Assembly: GCF_003362805.1 (NCBI RefSeq)
Contig: NZ_QNQT01000009.1
Coordinates: 62,001-126,000 of the forward strand
Reading direction: 5' to 3'
Source: Neobacillus piezotolerans
GTDB lineage: Bacteria > Bacillota > Bacilli > Bacillales > Cytobacillaceae
DNA length: 64,000 nucleotides
This document shows, one piece after another, positions 35,066 to 46,054 of this stretch (positions within the stretch are counted from its first letter, which is position 1; each line of letters opens with the position of its first letter). The notes under the pieces are model-generated. The model made no database searches. It saw only the letters and a program-made list of their open reading frames with translations, and was not told the origin of the DNA. The position numbers and the translations under genes were made by a program.

Positions 35066-36072
35066 GCGGTACAGCAACGGAAGCTAGTAAAATGAATACC
35101 GGTGCCGGCAAGGAGAATTTGCTCGAAATCCGGAATCTTAAAACCTATTATCCTGTCAAAGGCGGCTTTTTCAAGAGAACAGTCGGAAACGTCAAGGCGG
35201 TCGATGATGTTTCATTTGAAATCAAAAAGGGCGAAACGCTTGGCCTTGTAGGGGAATCCGGCTGTGGGAAGTCTACAGCGGGACGCACGATTCTCAGGCT
35301 CCTGAAGCCTACCGACGGAAAAATCATTTTCGACGGGAAGGATATCACCAATGTCAGTGGAAAGACCCTCAGGGAAATCCGCAAGGACCTCCAGATGGTA
35401 TTCCAGGACCCATACGCATCGCTTAATCCGATGCAGATGGTAGGCGATATTATCGCGGAGCCAATCTATAACTATACGAATAAACCAAAGGAAGAGCTTA
35501 AAAAAGAAGTAATGGATCTTCTTGAAAAGGTCGGCCTTCCTGAGGACGCATATTATAAATACGCCCACGAATTCTCCGGTGGGCAAAGGCAAAGGGTCGG
35601 CATCGCAAGGGCGCTCGCCTTAAGGCCGAAGCTCATTATCGCTGACGAGCCTGTATCCGCGCTTGACGTTTCTGTCCAGTCGCAGGTATTGAACTTGCTG
35701 AAGGACTTGCAGGAAGAATTCGACCTGACATTTTTATTCATCGCCCACGATTTGAGCGTCGTAAAGCATATGAGCGACCGGATCGGGGTTATGTACCTGG
35801 GGAATATGGTGGAAATTGCCGATAAGGACAGCCTTTATGCGGAACCGCTCCATCCTTACACCCAGGCGCTGATATCCGCCATTCCTTCTCCGGATCCGAG
35901 GAATAAGAAGGAGCGGATCATACTGACAGGGGATGTACCAAGCCCATTGAACCCGCCATCCGGCTGCCCGTTCCATCCACGTTGTCCAATGGCAATGGAG
36001 CAATGTTCCGTAACAAAGCCTGAATTAAAGGAGGTGAAGCCCTCTCACAGAGTCGCTTGCCACCTTTATTAA
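35062..36072 (+). CDS. appF: Oligopeptide ABC transporter ATPase AppF
   Basis: Second ABC ATPase of 336 residues. Walker [10 protein letters not shown], signature [15 protein letters not shown], Walker B LIIADEPVSALDV, and the C-terminal cysteine-bearing extension (SGCPFHPRCPMAMEQC) are present. GTG start in a GTGA overlap with the appD stop, so translation is coupled. It pairs with AppD on the cytoplasmic face of the AppB-AppC pore. Confidence 0.95.
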   Translation: MSGTATEASKMNTGAGKENLLEIRNLKTYYPVKGGFFKRTVGNVKAVDDVSFEIKKGETLGLVGESGCGKSTAGRTILRLLKPTDGKIIFDGKDITNVSGKTLREIRKDLQMVFQDPYASLNPMQMVGDIIAEPIYNYTNKPKEELKKEVMDLLEKVGLPEDAYYKYAHEFSGGQRQRVGIARALALRPKLIIADEPVSALDVSVQSQVLNLLKDLQEEFDLTFLFIAHDLSVVKHMSDRIGVMYLGNMVEIADKDSLYAEPLHPYTQALISAIPSPDPRNKKERIILTGDVPSPLNPPSGCPFHPRCPMAMEQCSVTKPELKEVKPSHRVACHLY

Positions 36073-36171
36073 AAACACGGCGAATGCCATTGCGTGAGGC
36101 GTGTTTAATAAAAGTGTCCAAAATTCCGTTCTGGGCGCTTGCAATACCAATACTTATATGGGGGGACCACA

Positions 36172-37875
36172 ATGAAGAAAAGTTGGTTATGGCTGTCTGC
36201 GCTAGTACTAGTTTTATCCATGTTCCTGGCGGCATGCAGTGGAGGAGAAAAGACTGATAGCAAAAAGCAAGGAGACAACGGCGAGAAAACTTCCGAGCCA
36301 AAAGACGGCGGAACGCTTGTTTACTCGCTTGACTCAGCACCAGAAGGAAAGTACAACCCGAACTTCTATGGAACTGCAACTGATGCAGAAGTAATTGATT
36401 TCTTTGACGAAAACCTCATCGACTATGATGAGAACCTGAAAGCCCAGCCTTATATCGCTTCTTGGGAAACAGACGATAACAAGGTTTATAAGTTTAAAAT
36501 TAAAGAAGGCGTAAAATGGCATAACGGTGAAGAACTTAAAATTCAGGACTGGGAATTCTCGATCAAAGTCCTTGCTGACAAAGATTATGATGGTCCCCGT
36601 TACGTAAACGTCCAGGACGTAGTTGGCGTACCTGAGTACAAGGATGGCAAAGCAGATTCCATTTCCGGAATCAAGATCATCAACGATTATGAAATGGAAG
36701 TTACGTTTGACAAAGCACGCGTGAACAACCTGGAAAACTTCTGGACATATGCAATGTCCCGCAAAGAATTTGAAGGAATCGCTGTTAAGGACATGATGGC
36801 TTCCGAGAAGGTCCGCACAAAGCCAGTCGGCCTTGGACCATTTAAGGTATCCAAAATCGTCCCAGGAGAATCCATCGAGTTTGAGCGTTTCGATGATTAC
36901 TTCGGCGGCAAGCCTCATATTGAAAAAGTAGTTATGAAAGTAATCGATCCATCCCTTACAGTGGGTGAATTGCAGAACAATACGCTAGACATGACTGGGT
37001 TCCACCCAAGCATCATCGAGCAAGTTGAAGCCCTTGACAACATCAATGTTGTGAAATACCCTGGCCTTTCCTATTACTATGTAGGTTTCAAGCTTGGCAA
37101 CTGGGATGGCAAGAAAAACGTTATGAACGAGCCTAAGTATCAGGATAAGGCACTACGCCAGGCTATGTACTATGCAATTAACCGTGATGAGTGGGTTAAA
37201 GCGTTCTTCTTCGGAGTAGGTAAGCCGGTTAACCGCCCTGTTCCTACAAACCACTGGATCGCGGCTGACAATAAAGAGCTTGAGCAGTTCGAATACGACC
37301 CAGAAAAAGCGAAGAAAATCCTTGACGATGCAGGCTGGAAGGATGTTGACGGTGATAAATTCCGCGAAGATCCAAATGGCAAGCCGTTCGTAGTTAACTT
37401 CGCACATTATGCAACACAAAACCCAACATTCGAAGCACGCGCGAAGGCTTTGACACAGTACTGGGAAGAAATTGGCCTAAAAACAAAGCTGACGATGACA
37501 GACGCTGGCCTTTACTACGATATGCTTGAAAAGTCCGACAAGAAAATGGAAGTATTCTTCGGCGGCTGGTCAACTGGCACAGATCCAGATCCATCCGGCC
37601 TTTGGAAGTCCGATGCGCTTTGGAACTACCCTCGCTGGGTAAGCGAAAAGAGCGACCAGCTTCTTGACGACGCTCTTGATATGGAAGTAGTGGGAACAGA
37701 TTCCGATAAGCGTAAGGAACTTTATATTGAGTGGCAGAAGCACTTCATGGATGAACTTCCTGCGCTTCCAATCGCGGAGCTTGAAGAAATCGTTGCCCTT
37801 AACAAGCGCGTTAAAGGCGTGAAGTACGATGTTTCCGGTTCAAACCGCCCGAACGAATGGTGGCTTGAGCAGTAA
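36172..37875 (+). CDS. appA: Oligopeptide-binding lipoprotein AppA
   Basis: Solute-binding lipoprotein of 567 residues (SBP family 5). The signal peptide ends in the lipobox LAAC (Cys near residue 22), followed by a flexible charged linker. The family motif is KFKIKEGVKWHNGEELKIQDW, and the body is full length, ending NRPNEWWLEQ. ATG at 36172 is chosen because the signal peptide starts there; an upstream ATG at 36139 would add residues before it. A hairpin between appA and appB could raise appA mRNA relative to the permease genes. Confidence 0.95.
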   Translation: MKKSWLWLSALVLVLSMFLAACSGGEKTDSKKQGDNGEKTSEPKDGGTLVYSLDSAPEGKYNPNFYGTATDAEVIDFFDENLIDYDENLKAQPYIASWETDDNKVYKFKIKEGVKWHNGEELKIQDWEFSIKVLADKDYDGPRYVNVQDVVGVPEYKDGKADSISGIKIINDYEMEVTFDKARVNNLENFWTYAMSRKEFEGIAVKDMMASEKVRTKPVGLGPFKVSKIVPGESIEFERFDDYFGGKPHIEKVVMKVIDPSLTVGELQNNTLDMTGFHPSIIEQVEALDNINVVKYPGLSYYYVGFKLGNWDGKKNVMNEPKYQDKALRQAMYYAINRDEWVKAFFFGVGKPVNRPVPTNHWIAADNKELEQFEYDPEKAKKILDDAGWKDVDGDKFREDPNGKPFVVNFAHYATQNPTFEARAKALTQYWEEIGLKTKLTMTDAGLYYDMLEKSDKKMEVFFGGWSTGTDPDPSGLWKSDALWNYPRWVSEKSDQLLDDALDMEVVGTDSDKRKELYIEWQKHFMDELPALPIAELEEIVALNKRVKGVKYDVSGSNRPNEWWLEQ

Positions 37876-37967
37876 GATGGAAGTCCTCCAGTGGGGTAAC
37901 CCGCTGACGGGAATGCCCGTTTTACTAACGCTTTACTAGAATGATTGATTAAAAACTTTTTGGTTTG

Positions 37968-38004
37968 AAACTAACCGCGGTTCACCGCCGCGGTTAGTTT
38001 TAAT
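37968..38004 (+). terminator. Intercistronic hairpin between appA and appB
   Basis: Perfect 13-base stem AAACTAACCGCGG/CCGCGGTTAGTTT with a 7-nt loop and short T-run. It lies within the operon, so it is probably a partial terminator or 3'-end stabiliser for the binding-protein message. Confidence 0.75.
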
Positions 38005-38137
38005 TGTAAATGCCTGTAAGGCATGGGGCAGCAGGCCCTACCCGAAACTTTAGATTGCTGTACCACTGTTTTGAGGTGGGGCATTGCTGTTGAAATTGAA
38101 CGGCAGCCAAGACGCAGCAAAGGTAAGGAGAATGCAT

Positions 38138-39103
38138 ATGTTGAAGTATTCGCTCCGAAGATTATTGGGAATGATCCCAATGTTGCTCCTTATCTCCATT
38201 GTGGTTTTCACTTTGGCGAAATTAATGCCAGGGGACTCCTTCAGTGGAGAAATAGATCCGAATAACACAGACCCACAATATATTGAAGAAATGCGGCAAA
38301 AAATGGGGTATTACGATCCTCTCCCAGTTCAGTACTTTAACTGGATTTCAGACTTTGTCCAAGGGGATTTCGGTAAATCAACACGGTTCAAGATAGATGT
38401 TGCGGATGTAATAAGTGAAAAGGTACCTAACACCCTTTTGCTTGGAGGTACGGCAATCCTGATTACGTACATCCTGGCATTCCTGATGGGAACATATGCA
38501 GGCCGCAAGCCTTATACACTGGCAGACAACTTGATTGGCGGGTTTAACTATCTTGGACTTTCAATCCCATCATTTGTTGCCGGGGTATTCGCCATATATA
38601 TCTTCGCCTTTACGCTGAACTGGTTCCCGTCGAATGGATCAGTCGATATTACAATAGCTAACGGCACGTTTGAATGGTACCTGAGTAAGTTTCACCACGT
38701 ATTGCTTCCTGCCCTTGTGCTTGGAATGCTAAGTACTGCCAGTTATACGCAGTTTCTTCGGAATGATATCATTGAAAACAGCCGCAAGGATTTTGTAAGG
38801 ACTGCTAGGGCAAAAGGAACACCGGAAAAGCGCATTTACAATGTCCATATTTTGCGGAATTCCGTTATCCCGCTCATTACCTTCCTTGGCTTTGATATTG
38901 TCGCTATTATTAGCGGCGCCATCATTACAGAAACGATCTTTACCTATCCCGGAATCGGCCAGCTGTTTCTTCAGTCAGTAAGTACCAGGGATTATCCGGT
39001 CATGATGGCTTTGACCATGTTGTTTTCCTTTTTGACATTGGTCGGCAACCTTGTTGCGGATATTCTATACGGCGTAGTCGATCCGCGTATCAGGCTGGAT
39101 TAA
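38138..39103 (+). CDS. appB: Oligopeptide ABC transporter permease AppB
   Basis: Permease of 321 residues with about six transmembrane segments. The first lies just after the start (LLGMIPMLLLISIVVFTLAKL). The EAA-loop motif, which contacts the ATPases, is RNDIIENSRKDFVRTARAKGTPEKRIYNVH. ATG at 38138 is chosen with AAGGAG 7 bp upstream. It pairs with AppC. Confidence 0.94.
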   Translation: MLKYSLRRLLGMIPMLLLISIVVFTLAKLMPGDSFSGEIDPNNTDPQYIEEMRQKMGYYDPLPVQYFNWISDFVQGDFGKSTRFKIDVADVISEKVPNTLLLGGTAILITYILAFLMGTYAGRKPYTLADNLIGGFNYLGLSIPSFVAGVFAIYIFAFTLNWFPSNGSVDITIANGTFEWYLSKFHHVLLPALVLGMLSTASYTQFLRNDIIENSRKDFVRTARAKGTPEKRIYNVHILRNSVIPLITFLGFDIVAIISGAIITETIFTYPGIGQLFLQSVSTRDYPVMMALTMLFSFLTLVGNLVADILYGVVDPRIRLD

Positions 39104-39116
39104 GGAGGGAAAGATA

Positions 39117-40028
39117 ATGGAAATTGCAACTCGAAAAGAAGCGGAATTGAATGTAGGGCCGCCGAAAAGAAGTTTATCTCCGCTGGCTCTTGCCCGTAAA
39201 AAATTCCTTAAAAATAAATTAGCTATGGTAAGCCTTATTTTCTTAATAATCGTAAGTATTCTTTCATTCCTAGCACCATTTATCACAACCGCGGATGTTA
39301 CCCGTATCAATATCGGAGAAATGTCGCTTAAACCATCAGCCGACCATTGGCTCGGTACCGACAAGAGCGGAAGGGATGTTTTCACCAGGCTGCTGTATGG
39401 CGGACGTATTTCTTTGATGGTTGGCCTTTCTTGTACATTTTTTGTCATATTCCTCGGTACACTTGTAGGGTCTATTGCTGGCTATTTTGGAGGAACTGTT
39501 GACAGCTTGCTAATGAGGTTTACTGATTTTGTCTTGAACTTCCCGTTCCTCGTTTTTGTTATCGTCCTTAACGCGATCCTGTTTGGGATGGTCTCGGGGG
39601 TATGGGTGTTGGTTGGAACCATTAGTATTCTAAACTGGGGTGGGGTTGCGCGGATTGTACGAAGCAAGATTCTTGCGGAAAAGGAGAATGAGTACATCAC
39701 AGCGGCAGTTTCGATTGGTTGCTCGCCTTTTAAAGTTATCACCAAGCATCTATTGCCAAACGTCATGTCAACGATTATTGTTCAGGCGACAATTTTGTTT
39801 GCCGGCATGATTGTAGCCGAATCGGCGCTGAGCTACCTTGGCTTTGGGGTGCCGCAGGAAGTCCCAAGCTGGGGGAATATGCTTTCTTCAGCAAATGAGC
39901 CGGATGTGCTTAAAGGGAAACCATGGATTTGGGTTCCGCCGGCATTGATTATCACAACGACAATCTTGTCGATTAACTTCATCGGAGAGGGCCTGAAAGA
40001 TGCTTTCAACCCTAAATCACGGAGATAA
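39117..40028 (+). CDS. appC: Oligopeptide ABC transporter permease AppC
   Basis: Permease of 303 residues. An N-terminal cytoplasmic stretch precedes the first membrane segment (about residues 35-58). The TADVTRINIGEMSLKPSADHWLGTDKSGRDVF extracellular motif and the EAA loop (ENEYITAAVSIGCSPFKVI) are typical. AAGGAGGG precedes the ATG. It is the last gene of the app operon. Confidence 0.94.
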   Translation: MEIATRKEAELNVGPPKRSLSPLALARKKFLKNKLAMVSLIFLIIVSILSFLAPFITTADVTRINIGEMSLKPSADHWLGTDKSGRDVFTRLLYGGRISLMVGLSCTFFVIFLGTLVGSIAGYFGGTVDSLLMRFTDFVLNFPFLVFVIVLNAILFGMVSGVWVLVGTISILNWGGVARIVRSKILAEKENEYITAAVSIGCSPFKVITKHLLPNVMSTIIVQATILFAGMIVAESALSYLGFGVPQEVPSWGNMLSSANEPDVLKGKPWIWVPPALIITTTILSINFIGEGLKDAFNPKSRR

Positions 40029-40058
40029 AATCTACCATCCAAAATGGTAGATTTTTTT
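40029..40058 (+). terminator. Terminator of the app operon
   Basis: Ten-base perfect stem AATCTACCAT/ATGGTAGATT directly after appC, followed by a T-run. Confidence 0.87.
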
Positions 40059-40178
40059 GTTTTGGCAAAAGGCTCCTGCGCCATGGATGGACATAACCCA
40101 TGCCAATCAATCATACATATGTGTTAAAAAGAATTCGGACATGCAGGAGGGGCCGCATGGACAGGAGAAATGGGGATT

Positions 40179-40394
40179 ATGGCGATTAGAGTGTTTTTTT
40201 TGCTGACGGGTTTTGGTTTTTCGGTCTCCGGGGGAATCAGCCTGGTCGCTTATTTGAACGTATTCGCAGCCGGGATGGGGTATTTGGATTACTTCCAATT
40301 CATTTCAAGCAGGCCAGAATGCTACCTTCTTCCGGCCGGGATGGCCATTGTCGCGTTAAGCATATTTCTGCCCGGAAGAATTGAAGACGATTGA
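40179..40394 (+). CDS. Small two-segment membrane protein upstream of yjbA
   Basis: Protein of 71 residues (MAIRVFFLLTGFGFSVSGGI...) with two predicted membrane segments (about 4-27 and 48-64) and an acidic C-terminus. ATG at 40179 is about 11 bp from AGGAG; an alternative ATG at 40170 is only 2 bp from it. A similar protein is common before yjbA in Bacillaceae genomes, but I do not know a family name or function. Confidence 0.7.
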   Translation: MAIRVFFLLTGFGFSVSGGISLVAYLNVFAAGMGYLDYFQFISSRPECYLLPAGMAIVALSIFLPGRIEDD

Positions 40395-40482
40395 GTGGAT
40401 TCATCGTGCAAATAAGGAATAATTTAACTTGACGCTGCCTATACTGATTGACAAATGGATTCTTGAAGTGAGGGGTCGGTCA

Positions 40483-41229
40483 ATGTTATATCTTCATGAT
40501 GTCTGGGTGAACTGGTTTGAGGGAGAAGAAAATGGCTATAATGTATGCCATTTTCACGAGTGGAGAAAAGATGACGGCGTTGAATTGCTTGACCAGGTAC
40601 CGCTCTTAAAAGTGGAGCCGATCCTGTTTCGTTACATTGAAAACGACCTTGCGCCATTGCCTCAGCAGCTTCTCGATGATATTTATCAAAAGGCTTATTT
40701 GCGGAAAAATCATGAGCGGGTCCAGCTTGAGTATTGTTTTATCATTAGTGACGGAGTTGACATACTGGCCATTGATACAATTGGCTACAACATTCCGGTG
40801 AGGAAAAGCAGGCTCATTCCAAGGCAGGAACAGCTTGTTTATGAAATGCTCGAAAATCAGGAGCCAGCCGTTTACAAATTTAAGCCCGAAATGGATTCAA
40901 AAGAATTCCATATACTTTCTCCTGAACCTGAATTAATGACCGGTTTGACACGGAAGGAAAGGCAGCTCAAACAGCTGTTGTTCATGGCGCTCGATCAGCT
41001 CCTATCATCCGCGAATGAGGCGGAAATCCGCTATTGGTACACAGAATGGTCTCCTGAAAATTATGAAGCAATCCAAAAAATGAACTTTGACGAAGCATGG
41101 AAGCAGCTTTTTACAAATTTGAAACCAGGTTGGAGCAGGAAACATGAACATTTCTGTGAAAACCTTATTAAAGGACAGCCTTTTTTTGAAAAACTTTGGG
41201 AAATGGAGCATGGCCCAAAGGTAAATTAA
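40483..41229 (+). CDS. yjbA: UPF0736 (DUF3603) protein YjbA
   Basis: Protein of 248 residues matching YjbA. It opens [29 protein letters not shown] and contains [16 protein letters not shown], both family signatures. It is soluble, with no recognised catalytic motif. ATG at 40483 is chosen because the family starts there and GTGAGGGG is upstream. Function unknown. It lies between the app operon and trpS, as in B. subtilis. Confidence 0.92.
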   Translation: MLYLHDVWVNWFEGEENGYNVCHFHEWRKDDGVELLDQVPLLKVEPILFRYIENDLAPLPQQLLDDIYQKAYLRKNHERVQLEYCFIISDGVDILAIDTIGYNIPVRKSRLIPRQEQLVYEMLENQEPAVYKFKPEMDSKEFHILSPEPELMTGLTRKERQLKQLLFMALDQLLSSANEAEIRYWYTEWSPENYEAIQKMNFDEAWKQLFTNLKPGWSRKHEHFCENLIKGQPFFEKLWEMEHGPKVN

Positions 41230-41463
41230 TCGATTATACCAGGAAGGCCTTTAGAGGGGAACAATCATTAAAATGGACAGTATTAGTCTCTGAAAATGGG
41301 GAAAAGGCGAGTTTCTTCTATATTAACTGTAGTTGGGGTAAAATGGATAAGGGTAGGAAAATATTCTGAAGTAATAATTTTTATTTTTAAAACAAAGCGG
41401 CGAATTTTGAAAGAGAGGCTCCCTTTAGGAGATGCCCCTCTTTTTGTTATTTTGTAAGGCTTA

Positions 41464-42468
<1,005 letters not shown>

Positions 42469-42491
42469 TTATATACTTTTTTCAAGATAAT

Positions 42492-42760
42492 AAAAAAAGA
42501 CCATTCCTCCCCATCATGATAGGGACGAATGGTCCGCGGTGCCACCCTAATTGCTAAAAAGCCACTTTTTACCCCTTGCAGGGGAAGCCTTGTTAACGCC
42601 TGGCGCGCGCCGGAATATACTCGAATTCCATTCCGGGGCTCAAAAGCCCATTCCCGGCAGCCGGTTGTTTGTTCACACCATCCACAAACTCTCTGTAAAC
42701 CAATAGCTGGCAGTACTATTCTTTCTCAAAGCCGGTAATTTTATTGTAGTACTAAAATAC
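42492..42760 (-). promoter_or_regulatory. T-box riboswitch of trpS
   Basis: The T-box sequence AGGGTGGCACCGCGG runs from 42548 to 42534 on the minus strand. The terminator stem GACCATTC/GAATGGTC with a T-run is at 42534-42492. Stem I features include AGAGAG and GGTGTGAAC (about 42695-42670). A TGG codon at 42630-42628, followed by A, is the likely specifier and agrees with tryptophan. A promoter candidate (TTGATT, 17 bp, TATTTT) lies at 42782-42754. Confidence 0.92.
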
Positions 42761-42900
42761 ATCAAAAAGCTCGGGAAATCAAGTAAACAAGAGAGGAAAA
42801 ACAAGGAGAAAGCGGGAAGTCTTTAGGAAATTCCTTACAAGTCTTCCAACGTAATGCTGCATCATTATTCTGAAATAGCATCCTGTGTCCCATTTTCTGC

Positions 42901-42929
42901 TTGCATTAAATATTTAAACTATTTATAAT
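42901..42929 (+). promoter_or_regulatory. Candidate sigma-A promoter of the opp operon
   Basis: TTGCAT (42901-42906), 17-bp spacer, TATAAT (42924-42929) is a strong sigma-A match about 280 bp upstream of oppA. The long AT-rich leader 42936-43206 holds no gene. A 15-bp stretch at 43101-43115 (AATTATCAGACTATT) matches the CodY motif with three changes and is only a candidate site. Confidence 0.65.
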
Positions 42930-43206
42930 AAACGTAACAAACGAGCACGTTACGATTTTGTCTCATTTATTACATTTGTATGTTCTAACGCCGGAAAATG
43001 CGAAAAGCCAGTTTATAACTTCTGGAGATGAATGAATCTGCAAAGCTATAAAGTCGCTTTTTTTATTGATTTTAATGGCTGATTTTTTTTCTTTCTAAAA
43101 AATTATCAGACTATTTAATTATTACTTCCGGGGAAAACAAATGTAGTTGGATGGAAGGACAGGTCTCAATGCCGTTTGCGGACATTAAAACCAGGGGGGT
43201 AAGACC

Positions 43207-44838
43207 GTGAAGAAAAGATTTTCAATCTTTTTCAGTATGCTGCTCGCAATGAGCATGTTCCTTGCTGCCTGTAACGGCGGCGACAGCGCCAGCGGAGACA
43301 AGGACAAAAAGAAAGAAGACGTTCCACAGGAAATGAAAGTAAACATCAACTCAGAGCCGTTCTCCCTTCACCCGGGACTTGCTAACGACGCAACTTCAGG
43401 CGGCGTATTGCTTCAGACTTTTGAAGGCTTGACCCGTATCGACAAGGACGGAAAGCCGCAGCCCGCGATGGCTGAAGATATCCAGGTTTCTGACGACCTG
43501 ACACAGTACACGTTCAAGCTTCGTGATGCAAAATGGACAAACGGCGACCCTGTAACTGCCAACGACTTCGTTTATGCATGGAGATGGGCTGTGGATCCTG
43601 CCAACCAGTCACAGTATGCTTACCAGCTATACTATGTGAAGGGCGGCCAGGCTATCAATGAAGGCAAAGCCAAGCCGGAAACTCTTGGCGTAGAAGCTAA
43701 GGATGAGAAAACTCTTGTGGTAACACTTGAAAACCCGACTCCTTACTTCCTTGAGCTGACTGCGTTCTACACTTATTTCCCTGTAAACGAAAAGGTAGCA
43801 ACAGCGAATGACAAATGGTACACAGACGCTGGCGATTCCTATGTATCCAACGGTCCTTTCAAAATGACTGAATGGGCGCACCAGGACAAAATCGTCATTG
43901 AAAAGAACGAAGACTATTGGGATGCTGATGCTGTCAGCCTCACAAAAGTTGAAATGTATATGATCAACGATCCGAGCACTGAGCTATCCATGTTCGACAA
44001 CGGCGAACTTGACTGGGCTGGTTCTCCATTCGGAACCCTTCCAACAGATGCTCTTAAGCAGCTGAAGGACGACGGCAAATTGAACATCAAGCCGATCGCT
44101 GGTACCTACTGGTATAAGTTCCAGACAGAAAAACCGCCTTTGAACAACAAGAATATCCGTAAAGCACTTGCCTATTCGATCAACCGCCAGGCAGTAGTAG
44201 AAAATATCACTCAGGGCGGACAGGTGCCTGCGATGGCAATCGTTCCTCCTTCCATGATCAAGGAAAATGACAAGGGATATTTCAAAGATCAAGATATTGA
44301 TAAAGCGAAGGAATTCCTTGCTGAAGGCTTGAAAGAACTTGGATTGAAGGATGTTTCCGAGCTTCCTCCAATCACACTTTCCTACAACACTTCAGAAGCA
44401 CACCAAAAGATTGCACAGGCAATCCAGGATATGTGGAAGAAGAATCTTGGCGTTGAAGTAACTCTTGACAATGCCGAGTGGGCTGTTTACATCGACAAGA
44501 TGCATAAGGGAGATTACATGGTTGGCCGTATGGGCTGGCTTGGCGACTTCAACGACCCAATCAACTTCCTTGAACTTTATCGCGACAAAAATGGCGGCAA
44601 TAACGATACTTTCTGGGAAAATGCTGAGTTTAAACAGCTTCTGATCGATTCCCAAAAAGAAGGCGACGCCAACAAACGCCTTGAAATGCTAAAGCAAGCC
44701 GAAGCAATCTTCATGGACGAAATGCCGGTTGCTCCAATCTACTTCTATACAAACGTTTGGGTTAAGAAAGACAACCTGAAGGGTGTAGTCGTATCCGGCC
44801 TTGGAGATGTCCAGCTGAAGTGGGCTAAATTCGAATAA
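43207..44838 (+). CDS. oppA: Oligopeptide-binding lipoprotein OppA
   Basis: Solute-binding lipoprotein of 543 residues. The signal peptide ends in LAAC (Cys near residue 22), followed by a charged linker and the SBP5 motif YTFKLRDAKWTNGDPVTANDFVYAWRWAVDP. It is full length. GTG start with GGGGGG about 7 bp upstream. In Bacillus the Opp system imports oligopeptides, including competence and sporulation signalling peptides. It heads the oppA-B-C-D-F operon. Confidence 0.96.
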   Translation: MKKRFSIFFSMLLAMSMFLAACNGGDSASGDKDKKKEDVPQEMKVNINSEPFSLHPGLANDATSGGVLLQTFEGLTRIDKDGKPQPAMAEDIQVSDDLTQYTFKLRDAKWTNGDPVTANDFVYAWRWAVDPANQSQYAYQLYYVKGGQAINEGKAKPETLGVEAKDEKTLVVTLENPTPYFLELTAFYTYFPVNEKVATANDKWYTDAGDSYVSNGPFKMTEWAHQDKIVIEKNEDYWDADAVSLTKVEMYMINDPSTELSMFDNGELDWAGSPFGTLPTDALKQLKDDGKLNIKPIAGTYWYKFQTEKPPLNNKNIRKALAYSINRQAVVENITQGGQVPAMAIVPPSMIKENDKGYFKDQDIDKAKEFLAEGLKELGLKDVSELPPITLSYNTSEAHQKIAQAIQDMWKKNLGVEVTLDNAEWAVYIDKMHKGDYMVGRMGWLGDFNDPINFLELYRDKNGGNNDTFWENAEFKQLLIDSQKEGDANKRLEMLKQAEAIFMDEMPVAPIYFYTNVWVKKDNLKGVVVSGLGDVQLKWAKFE

Positions 44839-44868
44839 GCATATCTAAATATGGTTTACAACTTAGGC

Positions 44869-44993
44869 AAGGTATATGGGTGTATGATACCCATATACCT
44901 TCCTTTCTGATTTAGGGTTTATTTGATGAATATTCTGAAGTATAGAAAAAATAGGCATTGAGCGGGACTTGGCGTTTGAATGCCAAGTTTTTC
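44869..44993 (+). terminator. Two hairpins between oppA and oppB
   Basis: First stem AAGGTATATGGGT/ACCCATATACCTT (44869-44901), 13 bp perfect. Second stem ACTTGGC/GCCAAGT (44967-44988) followed by TTTTT. Placed inside the operon, they should reduce read-through into the permease genes and protect the oppA message. Confidence 0.75.
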
Positions 44994-45116
44994 TAAGCTT
45001 TCAGAGTGTTTTGAAATAAATCCCGATTCTGGCAGACTTTTTATCTATTCCTAAAACTTGGCATTATCCTTGTTTTTTAAGGAAAGCTAAAAAGTAAACA
45101 ATGGAGGTGGGCACTT

Positions 45117-46052
45117 TTGGTTAGATACATCTTTAGAAGATTGGTTTTTATGCTGCTTTCCCTTTACCTGATCATTACAGCCACGTTTTTTCTAATGAGG
45201 CTGGCACCGGGCAACCCGTTTACATCCGAGAAACAATTGCCTCCTGAAATTGAAAAGGCCTTGAATGAACATTACGGTTTGGACCAGCCATGGTATGTCC
45301 AATACGGTGAATATTTGGGGAGAATTGCACAGTGGGATTTTGGGCCATCATTTAAGTACAAGGCAAGGACTGTTAACGACCTGATTGATACAGGGTTCCC
45401 TGTATCGCTTGCCCTGGGGCTTGAAGCGATTTTAATTGCCGTATCACTTGGAGTCCTCCTCGGTATAATTGCTGCGTTAAGGCATAATAAATGGCAGGAC
45501 TACGGCGCGATGATTTTTGCGGTAATGGGAATTTCTGTTCCTTCATTTATCATGGCATCCATCCTGCAATACATTTTCGCTATCAAACTGCAAATCCTGC
45601 CGGTGGCCCGCTGGGATTCATTTGTCCATACAATACTGCCTGCCGTTGCGCTCGCATCCACGCCAATGGCGTTCATTGCCCGCCTGACCCGCTCAAGCAT
45701 GCTGGAGGTTATGTCAAATGACTACATCCGGACTGCAAAAGCAAAGGGCCTTAGCGAAAGGGCGATAACAGTAAAGCATGCTATCAGGAATGCGCTGCTT
45801 CCAGTCGTTACGTACCTTGGTCCGCTTTCAGCGGGAGTCATAACAGGAAGCTTTGTCATTGAAAGGATTTTTGGCATACCTGGACTTGGATCACACTTCG
45901 TAACATCAATCACCAACCGCGATTATACAGTTATCATGGGTGTTACCGTATTCTACAGTATCATTTTGCTGACGGCCATTCTCCTCGTCGACATCGCGTA
46001 TGGCTTGATTGATCCGCGGATTAAACTGGCCGGCGGAAGGAAAGGAGAATAA
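45117..46052 (+). CDS. oppB: Oligopeptide ABC transporter permease OppB
   Basis: Permease of 311 residues with about six membrane segments and the EAA loop ([29 protein letters not shown]). A TTG start is used, with GGAGGTGGG 6-8 bp upstream. It pairs with OppC, the next gene. Confidence 0.94.
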   Translation: MVRYIFRRLVFMLLSLYLIITATFFLMRLAPGNPFTSEKQLPPEIEKALNEHYGLDQPWYVQYGEYLGRIAQWDFGPSFKYKARTVNDLIDTGFPVSLALGLEAILIAVSLGVLLGIIAALRHNKWQDYGAMIFAVMGISVPSFIMASILQYIFAIKLQILPVARWDSFVHTILPAVALASTPMAFIARLTRSSMLEVMSNDYIRTAKAKGLSERAITVKHAIRNALLPVVTYLGPLSAGVITGSFVIERIFGIPGLGSHFVTSITNRDYTVIMGVTVFYSIILLTAILLVDIAYGLIDPRIKLAGGRKGE

Positions 46053-46054
46053 CC